A DNA stretch of 64,000 nt from Enterobacter pseudoroggenkampii (GTDB taxonomy: Bacteria > Pseudomonadota > Gammaproteobacteria > Enterobacterales > Enterobacteriaceae). Location of the stretch: the NCBI RefSeq assembly GCF_026420145.1, contig NZ_JAPMLV010000003.1:186001-250000 (forward strand), written 5' to 3'. A program made the translations under genes and the position numbers. Position 1 is the stretch's first letter; every line of letters begins with the position of its first letter. The notes beneath the pieces were generated by a model that saw only the letters and a program-made list of their open reading frames with translations, was not told the DNA's origin and made no database searches. Shown here one piece after another: positions 1-10,461 of the stretch.

Positions 1-762
1 ACCGCCCAGGAAGTGGATGATCGCCGCACCGCCAGCAGACTGTTTAGCGCTGCCACGGCCAAAGAAGATGTACGCCAGCAGAACGCCCATACCTGGACCC
101 GGGTTAGCTTCAATCAGGAAGAAGATAGACTTGCCGAGATCGTGAGACTGCTGGATACCCAGCGGCGAGAAGATGCCGTGGTTGATGGCGTTGTTAAGGA
201 ACAGGATTTTCGCCGGTTCAACGAAGATAGACGCCAGCGGCAGCATCTCGTGCGCCACCATGAAGTTAACGCCTGCCGCCAGAATTTTGGACAGCACTTC
301 AACCGCAGGGCCAATGCCGAGGAACGCCAGAATGGCGAGGATCATCCCGATGATGCCCGCAGAGAAGTTGTTCACCAGCATTTCGAAGCCGGATTTGATC
401 TTACCATCAACCCAGACGTCGAATTTCTTAATCGCCCAGCCGCCCAGAGGACCGGCAATCATCGCCCCGAGGAACATCGGCATATCCGCACCGACGATAA
501 CACCCATGGTTGTGATAGCACCCACGACGCCACCACGGTCACCGCCCACCAGACGACCCCCGGTGAAACCGATGAGCAGCGGCAGGAGATAGGTAATCAT
601 TGGGCCAACAAGTTTCGCCAGCGTTTCGTTAGGCAACCACCCTGTCGGAATGAACAATGCGGTGATGATACCCCACGCGATAAACGCGCCGATATTTGGC
701 ATCACCATGTTGCTGAGGAAACGACCAAAGCTTTGAACTTTGATCTTGAAATCGGATGACAT
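1..762 (-). CDS. mtlA: PTS mannitol-specific enzyme IICBA, N-terminal part (cut by window edge)
   Basis: This is the first 254 codons of the mannitol phosphotransferase permease, which imports D-mannitol across the inner membrane and phosphorylates it to mannitol 1-phosphate. The translation starts [15 protein letters not shown] and continues through hydrophobic IIC-domain segments typical of MtlA (for example [18 protein letters not shown] and [14 protein letters not shown]). Only the membrane IIC domain is inside the window; the IIB cysteine and IIA histidine lie beyond base 1. The ATG at 760-762 has a GAAGGGG ribosome site just upstream. A long regulatory region with CRP-like sites lies upstream. 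The identity is certain; the 3' end cannot be judged. Confidence 0.97.
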   Translation of the reverse strand, partial: MSSDFKIKVQSFGRFLSNMVMPNIGAFIAWGIITALFIPTGWLPNETLAKLVGPMITYLLPLLIGFTGGRLVGGDRGGVVGAITTMGVIVGADMPMFLGAMIAGPLGGWAIKKFDVWVDGKIKSGFEMLVNNFSAGIIGMILAILAFLGIGPAVEVLSKILAAGVNFMVAHEMLPLASIFVEPAKILFLNNAINHGIFSPLGIQQSHDLGKSIFFLIEANPGPGMGVLLAYIFFGRGSAKQSAGGAAIIHFLGG

Positions 763-1419
763 AAAACACCCCTTCTTCTGTTTACGCTTAGGCTTGCGGC
801 CCGAGGTTTATTGTTAATGAGGCGGCAGAGGTAGCCGGACCCTGTTCTGATGCTGTGAAATCTGGCACTGAATCGTTCAACTGTCCAGACAGCGAAAATT
901 TGTGTGACGCATGTCACGTAAATGTAGGGGGTGTGGACATCAATGAGGTGATCTTAATCACAAAACAGGTGTGCAAAAAAAATACGATGGCGAGAAATAC
1001 GGCAAAAACCACCCCTTTTCGTGATGTTTGTCACATTTTGATTTCATGTGTTTGTTTCTGGATTGTGACTGATTTCACAAAATATTTTTATGCGGATTTC
1101 TCCGGCTGTGATCGGCGGCAAACTCTGATTCGCGATTCAGCGCCAGGATGATATTGCACGACACGATAAGCTAAAAAACCACTTTTGATGTGTGGTATGG
1201 CGAAAAGTTAAAAGGTGGATTACGCTCATATTGTAAGGTTAAGTCTATTATTATTCAGGATATATTTTGACACGCTTATAAACTTGCATGGAGATATTAT
1301 AAAAATACATACTTCCCGGCCCTGGGAATAATGAACACAACCCCGTGTTTATAAAAATTAATTAGGTTGCGTACCGTTTTATTAATTTAATGAGTTGACG
1401 TTGTTTAAGTGAGGAGAAT
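763..1419. other. mtlA/yibI divergent intergenic region
   Basis: This gap of about 660 bp lies between the divergent mtlA and yibI genes. The mtlA-proximal half (about 854-1079) carries five CRP-like sites, listed separately. The yibI-proximal half (about 1190-1419) is AT-rich and presumably holds the yibI promoter, but I cannot name a convincing -35/-10 pair. A TTGACA at 1267-1272 has no -10 at suitable spacing. No credible gene is seen in the gap. Confidence 0.7.
854..1079 (-). promoter_or_regulatory. Cluster of five CRP-like sites upstream of mtlA
   Basis: Five matches to TGTGA-N6-TCACA are visible: 854-869 (TGTGA..GCACT), 903-918 (TGTGA..TCACG), 947-962 (GGTGA..TCACA), 1020-1035 (CGTGA..TCACA) and a perfect TGTGACTGATTTCACA at 1064-1079. 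In E. coli the mtl operon is known for an unusually large set of CRP sites, so multiple cAMP-CRP activation of mtlA is the natural reading. The outermost site might also serve yibI. The half-sites are seen directly; binding is inferred. Confidence 0.8.
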
Positions 1420-1776
1420 ATGTTTCTCAACTATTTTGCGCTGGGCGTATTGATTTTTGTATTTCTGGTTCTGTTTTACGGAATCATCGCCATTCATGAC
1501 ATCCCTTACAATATGGCCAAAAAGCGTAACCATCCGCATGCCGATGCAATTCACACGGCAGGGTGGATTAGCCTGTTTACGCTCCATGCCATCTGGCCGT
1601 TCCTGTGGATTTGGGCCACCCTGTACCGCGAAGATCGTGGCTGGGGTATGCAAAACCACATTACAAAGCCTGATGAGGTCCCGGGCATGGATGCGCTCGC
1701 CAAACGCGTGGCGGAACTCGAACAAAAGCTGGCCGCGGTAAAGCCTGCTGCTGATAAGAACACGCTGGAGCGCTAA
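1420..1776 (+). CDS. yibI: YibI-like DUF3302 inner membrane protein
   Basis: This 118-aa protein has two predicted membrane helices (about residues 4-25 and 46-68) and a short charged C-terminal segment with coiled-coil character. It matches the small DUF3302 family, whose genes sit upstream of HlyD-type membrane-fusion proteins (yibI-yibH, yiaW-yiaV in E. coli). The biochemical role is unknown; the fixed pairing suggests it is an accessory subunit of the YibH pump component. The GTGAGGAGAAT ribosome site fits the ATG at 1420. The next gene starts 2 nt after the stop, so the two are almost certainly cotranscribed and translationally coupled. Confidence 0.9.
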   Translation: MFLNYFALGVLIFVFLVLFYGIIAIHDIPYNMAKKRNHPHADAIHTAGWISLFTLHAIWPFLWIWATLYREDRGWGMQNHITKPDEVPGMDALAKRVAELEQKLAAVKPAADKNTLER

Positions 1777-1778
1777 TC

Positions 1779-2915
1779 ATGGATCTGTTGATTATTTTGA
1801 CCTACGTGGCATTTGCCTGGGCCATCTTTAAAATATTCCGAATTCCGGTCAACCAGTGGACGCTTGCCACCGCAACATTAGGCGGCGTATTTATTGTTGC
1901 CGGACTTATTCTGTTAATGAACTATAACCACCCGTATACCTTTACGGCGCAAAAAGCGGTTATTTCTATTCCAATCACGCCGCAGGTGACCGGTGTGGTC
2001 AGCGAAGTGACCGATAAAAATAATCAGCTCATTAAAAAAGGCGAAGTGTTATTTAAACTGGATCCTGGCCGCTACCAGGCACGCGTCGACAGACTTCAGG
2101 CCGACCTGGTAACCGCGACGCACAATATCGATAATCTGAAAGCGCAGCTGGCGGAAGCCGTTGCCAATACCACGCGCGTCTCCGCTGAACGCGATCGCCT
2201 CTATAAAGATTATCAGCGCTACCTGAAAGGCAGCCAGGCGAAGGTGAATCCGTTCTCTGAAAGCGATATCGACAACGCGCGGCAGAACTATCTCGCGCAG
2301 GATGCGCTGGTGAAAGGCTCCGTGGCTGAACAGGTGCAGATCCAAAGCCAGTTAGACAGCATGGTTAACGGTGAACAGTCGCAAATTGCCTCCTTACGCG
2401 CCCAGCTTGCCGAAGCCAAATACAATCTGGATCAAACCGTGGTGCGCGCGCCAAGCAATGGTTACATCACCCAGGTGCTGATCCGTCCGGGGACCTATGC
2501 CGCCGCGCTGCCTTTGCGCCCGGTGATGGTCTTTATTCCTGAACAGAAGCGTCAGATTGTGGCCCAGTTCCGTCAGAACTCGCTGCTGCGTCTGAAGCCG
2601 GGTGATGAAGCGGAAGTGGTGTTTAACGCGCTGCCGGGCCAGGTGTTCTCCGGGAAGCTTACCGCGATTCTGCCGGTGGTGCCGGGGGGGACCTATCAGG
2701 CGCAGGGCGCGCTGCAGTCGCTGACGGTCACTCCGGGTAGTGATGGTGTGCAGGCCATCATTGAGCTGAACCCCAATGCGGAGGTCGATGCGCTGCCAGA
2801 CGGTATTTTTGCCCAGGTGGCGGTCTATTCGGACCACTTCGCCCACGTCTCGGTCATGCGTAAAGTGCTGCTCCGTATGACCAGCTGGATGCACTACCTC
2901 TACCTCGATCACTAA
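1779..2915 (+). CDS. yibH: YibH, HlyD-family membrane fusion protein
   Basis: This 378-aa HlyD/EmrA-type periplasmic adaptor is anchored in the inner membrane. Two hydrophobic segments lie at the N-terminus (about 4-20 and 30-50). They are followed by a lipoyl half-motif, a long alpha-hairpin (about 95-215) and the returning lipoyl half ([13 protein letters not shown], about 220-232), then a beta-barrel-like C-terminal part. Family members link inner-membrane transporters to an outer-membrane channel; the YibH substrate is not known. No transporter gene accompanies it here, only yibI 2 nt upstream. A hairpin with a T-run follows the stop. Confidence 0.92.
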   Translation: MDLLIILTYVAFAWAIFKIFRIPVNQWTLATATLGGVFIVAGLILLMNYNHPYTFTAQKAVISIPITPQVTGVVSEVTDKNNQLIKKGEVLFKLDPGRYQARVDRLQADLVTATHNIDNLKAQLAEAVANTTRVSAERDRLYKDYQRYLKGSQAKVNPFSESDIDNARQNYLAQDALVKGSVAEQVQIQSQLDSMVNGEQSQIASLRAQLAEAKYNLDQTVVRAPSNGYITQVLIRPGTYAAALPLRPVMVFIPEQKRQIVAQFRQNSLLRLKPGDEAEVVFNALPGQVFSGKLTAILPVVPGGTYQAQGALQSLTVTPGSDGVQAIIELNPNAEVDALPDGIFAQVAVYSDHFAHVSVMRKVLLRMTSWMHYLYLDH

Positions 2916-2923
2916 TCCTTCCA

Positions 2924-2958
2924 GGGCAGGAATGCGACACGCAGACCTGCCCTTTTTT
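2924..2958 (+). terminator. Rho-independent terminator after yibH
   Basis: A GGGCAGG / CCTGCCC stem (2924-2930 with 2946-2952) is followed by TTTTTTC. It closes the yibI-yibH unit before yibF. Confidence 0.85.
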
Positions 2959-3005
2959 CATCGCTTGATCCATACTGACTTTTTTGCAGCATCAAGGATC
3001 AGGCA

Positions 3006-3614
3006 ATGAAACTCATCGGTAGCTACACCAGTCCCTTCGTGCGAAAGATCTCGATTCTCCTGCTGGAGAAGGGGATTGAATTTGAATTCATTAATGAACA
3101 GCCCTACAACGCGGAAAACGGCGTTGCGCAGTACAACCCGCTGGGGAAAGTCCCGGCGCTGGTGACGGACGAGGGCGAATACTGGTTCGATTCCCCGATA
3201 ATTGCCGAGTATATCGAGCTGCTGGGCGTTGCCCCGGCAATGCTGCCGGCAGACCCAAAAGCGGCGCTGGCAGTGAAGCAAATCGAAGCCCTGGCCGATG
3301 GCATTATGGATGCGGCGTTAACCTCCGTACGTGAACAGGCCAGACCCGCCGCCCAGCAGTCGGAAACGGAACTGTTACGCCAGCGGGAAAAAATCAGCCG
3401 CAGCCTGGACAGGTGCGAGCAGCTTATCCGGGAGGGTAAGATTCACCCCGACAGCCTGAACCTGGGGACCATCGCCATCGCCTGCGCCATCGGCTATCTC
3501 AACTTCCGCCGCGTCTCCCCGGGCTGGTGCGTCGACCGTCCGCTGCTGGTGAAGCTTGCAGACACGCTGTTTAGCCGCGAGAGCTTTGCCCGTACAGAAC
3601 CGCCAAAGGCTTGA
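3006..3614 (+). CDS. yibF: YibF, glutathione S-transferase-like protein
   Basis: This 202-aa soluble cytoplasmic protein is of the GST superfamily and equals the E. coli YibF length. The N-terminal thioredoxin-like fold begins [15 protein letters not shown], with Ser/Thr rather than Cys in the usual active position; the Pro of the cis-Pro loop is in LGKVPALV (about 50-57), and the helical C-terminal domain follows. Glutathione binding is typical of the family, but the physiological substrate is unknown. It lies just upstream of selA, as in E. coli. A small palindrome (3670-3691) separates it from selA. Confidence 0.93.
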   Translation: MKLIGSYTSPFVRKISILLLEKGIEFEFINEQPYNAENGVAQYNPLGKVPALVTDEGEYWFDSPIIAEYIELLGVAPAMLPADPKAALAVKQIEALADGIMDAALTSVREQARPAAQQSETELLRQREKISRSLDRCEQLIREGKIHPDSLNLGTIAIACAIGYLNFRRVSPGWCVDRPLLVKLADTLFSRESFARTEPPKA

Positions 3615-3669
3615 CGCGGGTTATAACACTTCGGCGTCGGAGGCGGTACAATCCCTCCACATGTTAACT

Positions 3670-3691
3670 CCCTCTCCCGTCGGGAGGGGGG
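3670..3691. repeat. Short palindrome of the CCCTCTCCC repeat family
   Basis: CCCTCTCCCG and CGGGAGGGGG arms around a single T lie between yibF and selA. It is the shortest copy of the dispersed palindrome family found at six or more other gaps in this window, and could act as a weak terminator. Confidence 0.6.
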
Positions 3692-3717
3692 AAGATATTT
3701 ACTCGCCAGGCGCTTTC

Positions 3718-5103
3718 ATGACTACTCATCATTCGCTGTACAGCCAGATCCCCGCTATCGACCGTCTTCTTCGCGAGCCCCGCATTCATGCTGTTGTTGA
3801 GCGCTTCGGTCATACCGCGACGGTGGAGATGTTACGCCTGCTCCAGGACGAAGCCCGATGCGCTATTCAGTCAGAAAACGCCTTGCCCGACTGGTGCGCG
3901 GCGTGGGAGCAGGAAGTTGAACGCCGGCTGGATGAGAAAGCGCAAAGCGCGTTACGCCCGGTGATTAACCTGACCGGTACCGTACTGCATACCAACCTGG
4001 GCCGCGCGCAGCAGGCAGAAGAGGCTGTCGAGGCGGTTGTGCAGGCCATGCGAGCGCCCGTGACGCTGGAGTACGATCTGGACGGCGCCGGACGCGGGCA
4101 CCGCGACCGGGCGCTGGCGGAGCTGCTGTGCCAGCTGACCGGCGCGGAAGATGCCTGCATTGTGAATAACAACGCCGCCGCGGTGCTGCTGATGCTGGCG
4201 GCCACCGCCAGCGGCAAAGAGGTGGTGGTTTCCCGCGGCGAGCTGGTGGAGATTGGCGGAGCGTTTCGTATCCCGGACGTGATGCGCCAGGCAGGCTGCA
4301 CGCTACATGAAGTGGGCACCACCAATCGCACCCATGCGAAAGATTATCGCGCGGCGGTGAATGAAAATACCGCCCTGCTGATGAAGGTCCACACCAGTAA
4401 TTACCATATTGAAGGCTTCACCAAAACGGTTGAAGAGGCGGAGCTGGCGGAAATAGGGCGTGAGCTGGATATCCCGGTAATTGCCGATCTTGGCAGCGGC
4501 TCGCTGGTGGATCTGAGTCTTTACGGGCTGCCGAAAGAGCCGATGCCGCAGGAGATGATTGCGGCGGGCGTTAGCCTGGTCAGCTTTTCTGGTGACAAGC
4601 TGCTTGGCGGGCCGCAGGCCGGGATTATCGTCGGCAAGCGCGAGCTGATTGCGCAGCTGCAGCAGCATCCGCTCAAGCGCGCCCTGCGCGCCGATAAAAT
4701 GACGCTTGCCGCGCTGGAGGCGACGCTGCGGCTCTATCTCCATCCGGAAAAACTGGCCGACCGCCTGCCCACGCTGCGCCTGTTAAGCCGCGATGCCGCC
4801 TCGATTCGCGCCCAGGCCGAACTGCTGCTGCCGCGCATTGCCCCGCACTACCCCGATTTTGACGTTCGCATTGAGCCCTGCCAGTCGCAGATTGGCAGCG
4901 GTTCGCTGCCGGTGGACAGGCTGCCGAGTGAAGCGCTCACGTTCACCCCGCGTGACGGGCGCGGCAGCCATCTTGACGCCCTGTCGTCGCGCTGGCGTGG
5001 CCTGCCTGCGCCGGTTATCGGGCGGATTTACGACGGCCGAATGTGGCTGGATCTGCGCTGCCTTGAAGATGAAGAGCGATTTCTGGAGATGTTGTTGAAA
5101 TGA
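3718..5103 (+). CDS. selA: L-seryl-tRNA(Sec) selenium transferase
   Basis: SelA converts seryl-tRNA(Sec) to selenocysteinyl-tRNA(Sec) with selenophosphate, in the cytoplasm. The 461-aa product matches the family length (about 463). The PLP-binding lysine is Lys294 in [14 protein letters not shown]. The open frame reaches back to 3556, but the ATG at 3718 ([21 protein letters not shown]) matches the E. coli start and follows the intergenic palindrome, so it is preferred. The stop overlaps the selB start (ATGA at 5100-5103), giving translational coupling of the two selenocysteine genes. The selenoprotein targets and selC are not in the window. Confidence 0.97.
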   Translation: MTTHHSLYSQIPAIDRLLREPRIHAVVERFGHTATVEMLRLLQDEARCAIQSENALPDWCAAWEQEVERRLDEKAQSALRPVINLTGTVLHTNLGRAQQAEEAVEAVVQAMRAPVTLEYDLDGAGRGHRDRALAELLCQLTGAEDACIVNNNAAAVLLMLAATASGKEVVVSRGELVEIGGAFRIPDVMRQAGCTLHEVGTTNRTHAKDYRAAVNENTALLMKVHTSNYHIEGFTKTVEEAELAEIGRELDIPVIADLGSGSLVDLSLYGLPKEPMPQEMIAAGVSLVSFSGDKLLGGPQAGIIVGKRELIAQLQQHPLKRALRADKMTLAALEATLRLYLHPEKLADRLPTLRLLSRDAASIRAQAELLLPRIAPHYPDFDVRIEPCQSQIGSGSLPVDRLPSEALTFTPRDGRGSHLDALSSRWRGLPAPVIGRIYDGRMWLDLRCLEDEERFLEMLLK

Positions 5104-6947
5104 TTATTGCCACCGCCGGTCATGTCGACCACGGAAAAACCACGTTGCTGCAGGCGATTACTGGCATTAACGCCGACCGCCTGCCGGAAGAGAAAAAGCG
5201 CGGCATGACCATCGATCTGGGTTATGCCTACTGGCTCCAGCCTGATGGCCGCGTGCTGGGCTTTATAGATGTTCCGGGGCATGAAAAGTTTCTGTCCAAC
5301 ATGCTGGCGGGAGTGGGGGGCATCGATCATGCCCTGCTGGTGGTGGCCTGCGATGATGGCGTCATGGCGCAAACCCGTGAGCACCTGGCGATCCTGCAAC
5401 TGACCGGCAACCCGCAGCTGACCGTGGCGCTGACCAAAGCCGATCGCGTGGATGACGCACGCGTCAGCGAGGTACGCGAAACGGTACAGACGACCTTGCG
5501 GGAATATGGTTTTGCCGATGCTCCACTTTTTGTCACCGTGGCGACAGAAGGGCGGGGTATCGATGAACTTCGCCACCACTTACAGCAGCTTTCGTCGCGC
5601 AATCACGCCAGCCATCACCGCTTCCGTCTGGCAATTGACCGGGCGTTTACCGTCAAAGGCGCGGGTCTGGTGGTTACCGGTACGGCGCTGAGTGGTGAAG
5701 TCAGCGTGGGAGATTCGCTCTGGCTGACGGGCGTGAACAAACCGATGCGCGTGCGCGGGCTGCACGCGCAAAACCAGCCCGCTGAACGTGCCCATGCCGG
5801 ACAGCGTATCGCACTGAACATTGCCGGGGATGCAGAAAAAGAGCAGCTTAACCGCGGCGACTGGCTGCTGGCCGATGCCCCACCGGAACCGTCTGAACGC
5901 GTCATTGTTTCCCTGCAGACACACATGCCGCTGACCCAGTGGCAGCCGCTGCATATTCACCACGCGGCCAGCCATATCACCGGGCGCGTGTCGCTGCTGG
6001 AAAACGACCTTGCCGAACTGGTATTCGATTCCCCGCTCTGGCTGGCAGACAACGATCGTCTGGTACTGCGTGATATTTCCGCGCGGGAAACGCTGGCCGG
6101 GGCGCGGGTCGTCGCGCTGAATCCACCTCGACGCGGCAAGCGTAAATCTGAATATCTGCAGTGGCTGGCCGCGCTGGCGCAGGCCAGCGATGATAACGCC
6201 GCGCTGCGGGTGCATCTCGATCGCGGAGCGGTAAGTCTGCGTGATTTTGCATGGGCACGCCAGCTGAGCGAGGAAGGCCTAATCCAGCTGACCCGGCAGC
6301 CGGGCTTTATTCAGGCTGGAAACAGTCTGCTTAATGCCCCGGTTGCGGCACACTGGCAGCGTAAGATACTGAATACGCTGGCGACGTACCATGAACAGCA
6401 TCAGGACGAGCCAGGCCCGGGCCGTGAGCGTCTGCGACGCATGGCGTTGCCGATGGAAGACGACGCGCTGGTGCTGCTGCTGATTGAAAACATGCGCGAA
6501 AGCGGGGTGATTAAAAGCCACCACGGCTGGCTGCATCTGCCGGATCACAAGGCCGGGTTCACCGCAGAGCAAGAGGCGATATGGCAAAAAGTCGCCACGC
6601 TGTTTGGTGATGAGCCGTGGTGGGTTCGCGATCTGGCTCGCGAAACCAACACCGATGAACAGGTGATGCGTCAGGTATTGCGCCATGCGGCGCAGCAGGG
6701 ACTGATAGTCGCGATCGTAAAAGATCGTTATTACCGTAACGATCGTATTGTGGCGTTTGCCAACCTGATCCGCGAGCTGGATCAGGCGCGGGGCTCCACC
6801 TGCGCAGCCGATTTCCGCGACCGGCTGAACGTGGGCCGTAAGCTGGCGATTCAGATCCTCGAGTATTTCAACCGCATCGGCTTTACCCGCCGTCGCGGTA
6901 ACGATCATTTATTGCGAGATTCGTTGTTATTTCCTGAAACTCCGTGA
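5100..6947 (+). CDS. selB: Selenocysteine-specific elongation factor SelB
   Basis: This 615-aa translation GTPase delivers Sec-tRNA(Sec) to UGA codons that carry a SECIS element. GTPase motifs are GHVDHGKT (residues 7-14), DVPGHEKF (about 58-65) and the NKxD-like TKAD. EF-Tu-like domains 2-3 follow, and the C-terminal third consists of winged-helix repeats that bind SECIS RNA. The length agrees with E. coli SelB (614). It overlaps selA by 4 nt. A strong hairpin (6969-6995) lies between it and aldB. Confidence 0.98.
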   Translation: MIIATAGHVDHGKTTLLQAITGINADRLPEEKKRGMTIDLGYAYWLQPDGRVLGFIDVPGHEKFLSNMLAGVGGIDHALLVVACDDGVMAQTREHLAILQLTGNPQLTVALTKADRVDDARVSEVRETVQTTLREYGFADAPLFVTVATEGRGIDELRHHLQQLSSRNHASHHRFRLAIDRAFTVKGAGLVVTGTALSGEVSVGDSLWLTGVNKPMRVRGLHAQNQPAERAHAGQRIALNIAGDAEKEQLNRGDWLLADAPPEPSERVIVSLQTHMPLTQWQPLHIHHAASHITGRVSLLENDLAELVFDSPLWLADNDRLVLRDISARETLAGARVVALNPPRRGKRKSEYLQWLAALAQASDDNAALRVHLDRGAVSLRDFAWARQLSEEGLIQLTRQPGFIQAGNSLLNAPVAAHWQRKILNTLATYHEQHQDEPGPGRERLRRMALPMEDDALVLLLIENMRESGVIKSHHGWLHLPDHKAGFTAEQEAIWQKVATLFGDEPWWVRDLARETNTDEQVMRQVLRHAAQQGLIVAIVKDRYYRNDRIVAFANLIRELDQARGSTCAADFRDRLNVGRKLAIQILEYFNRIGFTRRRGNDHLLRDSLLFPETP

Positions 6948-6968
6948 CCTCCGTCGTAAACACCGTTA

Positions 6969-6995
6969 CCGGCTGGCGAGAAAATCGCCAGCCGG
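6969..6995. promoter_or_regulatory. Perfect 11-bp hairpin between selB and aldB
   Basis: CCGGCTGGCGA and TCGCCAGCCGG form a perfect stem around GAAAA, 22 nt after the selB stop and 39 nt before the aldB ATG. No T-run follows on either strand, so it may be a weak terminator, a 3'-end protector for selAB mRNA or part of an aldB leader. Confidence 0.6.
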
Positions 6996-7033
6996 AACTA
7001 CCCTTGTTGTACACCAACAGCAAGGAGACGGTC

Positions 7034-8572
7034 ATGACAAACAATCCTCCCTCATCGCGTATCCAGCCCGGCGAGTATGGTTTTCCCCTCAAGCTGAAGC
7101 CCCGTTATGACAACTTTATTGGGGGAGACTGGGTCGCTCCCGTCGACGGCGAATACTATTCCAACCTGACCCCGGTTACCGGCCAGCCGCTGTGTGAGAT
7201 TGCCAGCTCCGGCAAGCGCGATATCGACCTGGCGCTGGATGCGGCGCACAAAGCGAAAGAGAAATGGGCTCATACCTCCGTTCAGGACCGCGCAGCTATT
7301 TTGTTCAAAATCGCCGACCGGATGGAGCAGAATCTGGAGCTGCTGGCGACGGCGGAAACCTGGGATAACGGCAAGCCTATCCGGGAAACGATGGCGGCTG
7401 ACGTGCCGCTGGCCATCGACCACTTCCGCTATTTTGCCTCCTGTATTCGCGCTCAGGAGGGTGGAATAAGCGAGGTAGACAGCGACACCGTGGCGTATCA
7501 CTTCCACGAGCCGCTGGGCGTCGTCGGGCAAATTATTCCGTGGAACTTCCCGCTACTGATGGCGAGCTGGAAAATGGCGCCCGCACTGGCGGCCGGGAAC
7601 TGTATTGTGCTGAAACCGGCGCGTCTGACGCCGCTCTCGGTGCTGCTGCTGATGGAAATCGTTGGCGATCTTCTGCCGCCGGGTGTGATTAACGTGGTCA
7701 ACGGTGCTGGCGGTGAGATAGGGGAATATCTGGCGACCTCGAAACGGATCGCTAAAGTGGCGTTTACCGGGTCGACGGAAGTGGGCCAGCAGATCATGCA
7801 GTACGCCACGCAGAACATCATTCCGGTGACCCTGGAGCTGGGCGGGAAATCCCCGAACATCTTCTTCGCGGACGTGATGGAGGAAGAGGATGCCTTCTTC
7901 GATAAAGCCCTGGAAGGGTTTGCGCTGTTTGCGTTTAACCAGGGTGAAGTCTGCACCTGCCCAAGCCGCGCGCTGGTGCAGGAGTCCATCTATGAGCGCT
8001 TTATGGAGCGGGCCATTCGCCGCGTGGAATCTATCCGCAGCGGTAATCCGCTCGATAACGTCACGCAGATGGGCGCGCAGGTCTCGCAAGGACAGCTGGA
8101 GACTATCCTCAACTACATCGACATCGGCAAGAAAGAAGGGGCGGATATTCTGACCGGCGGACGCCGTAAAGTGCTGGGAGGAGATCTGCAGGAAGGGTAT
8201 TACCTTGAGCCAACGATCTTGTTCGGTCAGAACAACATGCGCGTCTTCCAGGAGGAAATTTTCGGACCGGTGCTGGCCGTGACCACCTTTAAAACGATGG
8301 AGGAGGCGCTGGAGATTGCCAACGACACGCCATATGGCCTGGGGGCAGGCGTCTGGAGCCGCAACGGTAATCTGGCCTATAAAATGGGCCGCGGCATTCA
8401 GGCCGGGCGCGTCTGGACCAACTGCTACCACGCCTATCCGGCGCACGCGGCCTTTGGCGGTTATAAGCAGTCGGGCATCGGGCGTGAAACCCACAAGATG
8501 ATGCTGGAGCATTACCAGCAGACGAAATGTTTGCTGGTCAGCTACTCCGATAAACCGCTGGGGCTGTTCTAA
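7034..8572 (+). CDS. aldB: Aldehyde dehydrogenase AldB
   Basis: This cytoplasmic NAD(P)-dependent aldehyde dehydrogenase oxidises acetaldehyde and related aldehydes to acids. At 512 aa it equals the E. coli length and is nearly identical to it along the whole protein. The catalytic cysteine is Cys307 in [11 protein letters not shown], and the general base glutamate lies in [11 protein letters not shown]. The ATG at 7034 has an AAGGAGACG ribosome site; the longer frame back to 6944 is not needed. In E. coli aldB is a stationary-phase gene activated by CRP and repressed by Fis. The stop codon overlaps the convergent yiaU stop by 4 nt. Confidence 0.97.
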   Translation: MTNNPPSSRIQPGEYGFPLKLKPRYDNFIGGDWVAPVDGEYYSNLTPVTGQPLCEIASSGKRDIDLALDAAHKAKEKWAHTSVQDRAAILFKIADRMEQNLELLATAETWDNGKPIRETMAADVPLAIDHFRYFASCIRAQEGGISEVDSDTVAYHFHEPLGVVGQIIPWNFPLLMASWKMAPALAAGNCIVLKPARLTPLSVLLLMEIVGDLLPPGVINVVNGAGGEIGEYLATSKRIAKVAFTGSTEVGQQIMQYATQNIIPVTLELGGKSPNIFFADVMEEEDAFFDKALEGFALFAFNQGEVCTCPSRALVQESIYERFMERAIRRVESIRSGNPLDNVTQMGAQVSQGQLETILNYIDIGKKEGADILTGGRRKVLGGDLQEGYYLEPTILFGQNNMRVFQEEIFGPVLAVTTFKTMEEALEIANDTPYGLGAGVWSRNGNLAYKMGRGIQAGRVWTNCYHAYPAHAAFGGYKQSGIGRETHKMMLEHYQQTKCLLVSYSDKPLGLF

Positions 8573-9540
8573 TCGCCCAGCTCAGGCCGTCCATGGGCGG
8601 CCTGAGCAATTTGCTGGCGCAGGCAGTTCAGAACGCCGTCCAGGACGTATTGCACACGCCAGGGCTGGTATTCACGTTTGCGGAAGATGGCCGTCAGATC
8701 GAGCCACCACTCCTCCTGATGCGGGAAGCAGGGGACCAGCATCCCCTGCGTTAATTCTTTCTTCAGACTCTCTTTGGGTGCAAAAACAATCCCAAGATTA
8801 TTTCTTGCCAGCTCCAGGGCCGTCTGCGTATTGTCGCAAATATAATTACCGGTCACCCGGTAGTCGTGCACGTTATCACTGCCATGCACGCGGAAACGCC
8901 AGATGTTCGCATCATCGACCAGCATGGAATCAATAAGAATGCAGGAGTGGTTAATTAAATCTTCAGGTCCCGTTAAGGGATGTTTATTTAAATAATCAAC
9001 GGTTGCGAATGCCGTAACGGAATATTTTGTCAACACGCTGGCGACCAGGCTTTCGTCTTTCGGTTGCGCATAGGTAATTAAAATGTCGCAGTCATCAGGA
9101 AAGGAAACGCCTTCTGAAAATTCATTGCGGTCCAGATTGTAGGTTTTCAGGGAGATGCGAATGTCACCGATGTCTTCTATCTGATGGATCACGTGGCGCG
9201 CGAGATAGGTCACGATACCTGTGGGGGCATAGATTGTGACCTTTCCGCGCTTTTCATGCTTATAATCAGCAATGAAATTAACGAGTTGACTGTTCTTATC
9301 CAGCGTGGCATTAACGTAAGGGAGTAACGCTTCACCAAACTGGGTCAGGGCCAGCTGGCGCGTGGTGCGCTCAAACACCTTCAGTCCAACCCGCGTTTCA
9401 AAATCAGACAGATATTTACTGACGTTGGCCTGCGCCATGCCCAGCAGGGCCGCGGCATCACCAATGCTGTGGGTGGCTGCGATGACGGATATAATTTTTA
9501 ATTCGCGTGGCTTTAGCTGTAATTTATTCATCATGCGCAC
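8569..9540 (-). CDS. yiaU: LysR-family transcriptional regulator YiaU
   Basis: This 323-aa LysR-type regulator has its winged helix-turn-helix at about residues 10-68 ([20 protein letters not shown] and [14 protein letters not shown]) and an effector-binding domain in the remainder. It is divergent from yiaT, as in E. coli, so yiaT is the probable target; the inducer is unknown. The 111-bp AT-rich space between them must hold both promoters. The 3' end contains an inverted repeat (8581-8606) and overlaps the aldB stop, so this convergent junction has no spare terminator sequence. Confidence 0.9.
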   Translation of the reverse strand: MRMMNKLQLKPRELKIISVIAATHSIGDAAALLGMAQANVSKYLSDFETRVGLKVFERTTRQLALTQFGEALLPYVNATLDKNSQLVNFIADYKHEKRGKVTIYAPTGIVTYLARHVIHQIEDIGDIRISLKTYNLDRNEFSEGVSFPDDCDILITYAQPKDESLVASVLTKYSVTAFATVDYLNKHPLTGPEDLINHSCILIDSMLVDDANIWRFRVHGSDNVHDYRVTGNYICDNTQTALELARNNLGIVFAPKESLKKELTQGMLVPCFPHQEEWWLDLTAIFRKREYQPWRVQYVLDGVLNCLRQQIAQAAHGRPELGD

Positions 9541-9651
9541 CCATCTATATGATTTTATATATAATATTATATAAACCGCAGCGTTGCATTGACAAATTTG
9601 TAACCATTATTATGCGCCTCGCTTGTTTGGCATTTTAATGGATTACATGTA

Positions 9652-10392
9652 ATGACTATTAAATACAATTTACTCATCGCTGCCACGTTATTTGCAACAT
9701 CCTCAGCAATGGCCGGTGACTTTTCACTTGGAGCGGGGGCTGTATTTAATGAGTCTCCTTACAAAGGCTATAACGAAAATACTACCGCAGTACCATTAAT
9801 TAGCTATGAAGGCGATCGTTTCTATGTTCGTCAGACCACTGGCGGATGGATCCTGTGGAAAGACGCAAAAAATGAATTCAGTCTGACCGCGTCGTGGATG
9901 CCGCTGCATTTCGATCCTGATGACAACGACGACCATCAGATGAAGCAGCTGGATGAGCGTAAAGCGTCTGCCTTCCTCGGCGGCGCGTACTACCGTCATG
10001 AGAGCTGGGGTTCGCTAAAAGTGGCGGTCTCTGGTGATGCCATGGATGAAAGCGGTGGCGTGATCGGCGAGGTATCTTACTTCCGTCCAATCAGGATGGA
10101 GCGCCTGACCCTGACGCCTTCTGTTGGTGTGTTCTACAGCGACGAAAGCTATAACGACTACTACTATGGCGTATCCGGCAGCGAGTCTCGCCGCTCAGGA
10201 CTGGATCAATACACCGCTGGTGACAGCTGGACGCCATACGTTGGGCTGGCGGCTAAATATCAGTTAACCCAGAAGCTGTACCTTAACGCCAGCGCGGTCT
10301 ACACCGTGTTGCCTGACGACGTGAAGAACAGCCCGATGATTGACCGCGACGACAGCTTCGCGCTGATGACCGGCCTGACCTGGCGTTTCTGA
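9652..10392 (+). CDS. yiaT: YiaT, MipA/OmpV-family outer membrane protein
   Basis: This 246-aa protein has a clear signal peptide (MTIKYNLLIAATLFATSSAMA, cleaved before GDFSLG). It ends with a C-terminal aromatic residue (LTWRF), as outer-membrane beta-barrels do. The family is MipA/OmpV; MipA scaffolds MltA and PBP1B, but YiaT itself is functionally uncharacterised. Length and position next to yiaU match E. coli. A dispersed CCCTCTCCC palindrome follows the stop. Confidence 0.9.
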   Translation: MTIKYNLLIAATLFATSSAMAGDFSLGAGAVFNESPYKGYNENTTAVPLISYEGDRFYVRQTTGGWILWKDAKNEFSLTASWMPLHFDPDDNDDHQMKQLDERKASAFLGGAYYRHESWGSLKVAVSGDAMDESGGVIGEVSYFRPIRMERLTLTPSVGVFYSDESYNDYYYGVSGSESRRSGLDQYTAGDSWTPYVGLAAKYQLTQKLYLNASAVYTVLPDDVKNSPMIDRDDSFALMTGLTWRF

Positions 10393-10410
10393 TGCGGTAA
10401 AGCCTGTTTA

Positions 10411-10446
10411 CTCCCTCTCCCGTGGGAGAGGGTTGGGGTGAGGGCA
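10411..10446. repeat. Dispersed CCCTCTCCC/GGGTGAGGGC palindrome, copy 2
   Basis: CCCTCTCCC-GT-GGGAGAGGG is followed by TTGGGGTGAGGGCA. Read on the minus strand it is TGCCCTCACCCCAACCCTCTCCC, the same core as the copies at 18624, 53554 and 56503. It lies between the convergent yiaT and GH127 genes and may terminate both. Confidence 0.75.
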
Positions 10447-10461
10447 ACAGGCCGCAAATAT

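Noticed and set aside
1267..1300. TTGACA with a downstream TATTAT as a yibI promoter
   Set aside because: The spacing is 22 bp; no hexamer fits at 16-18 bp, so it is not called.
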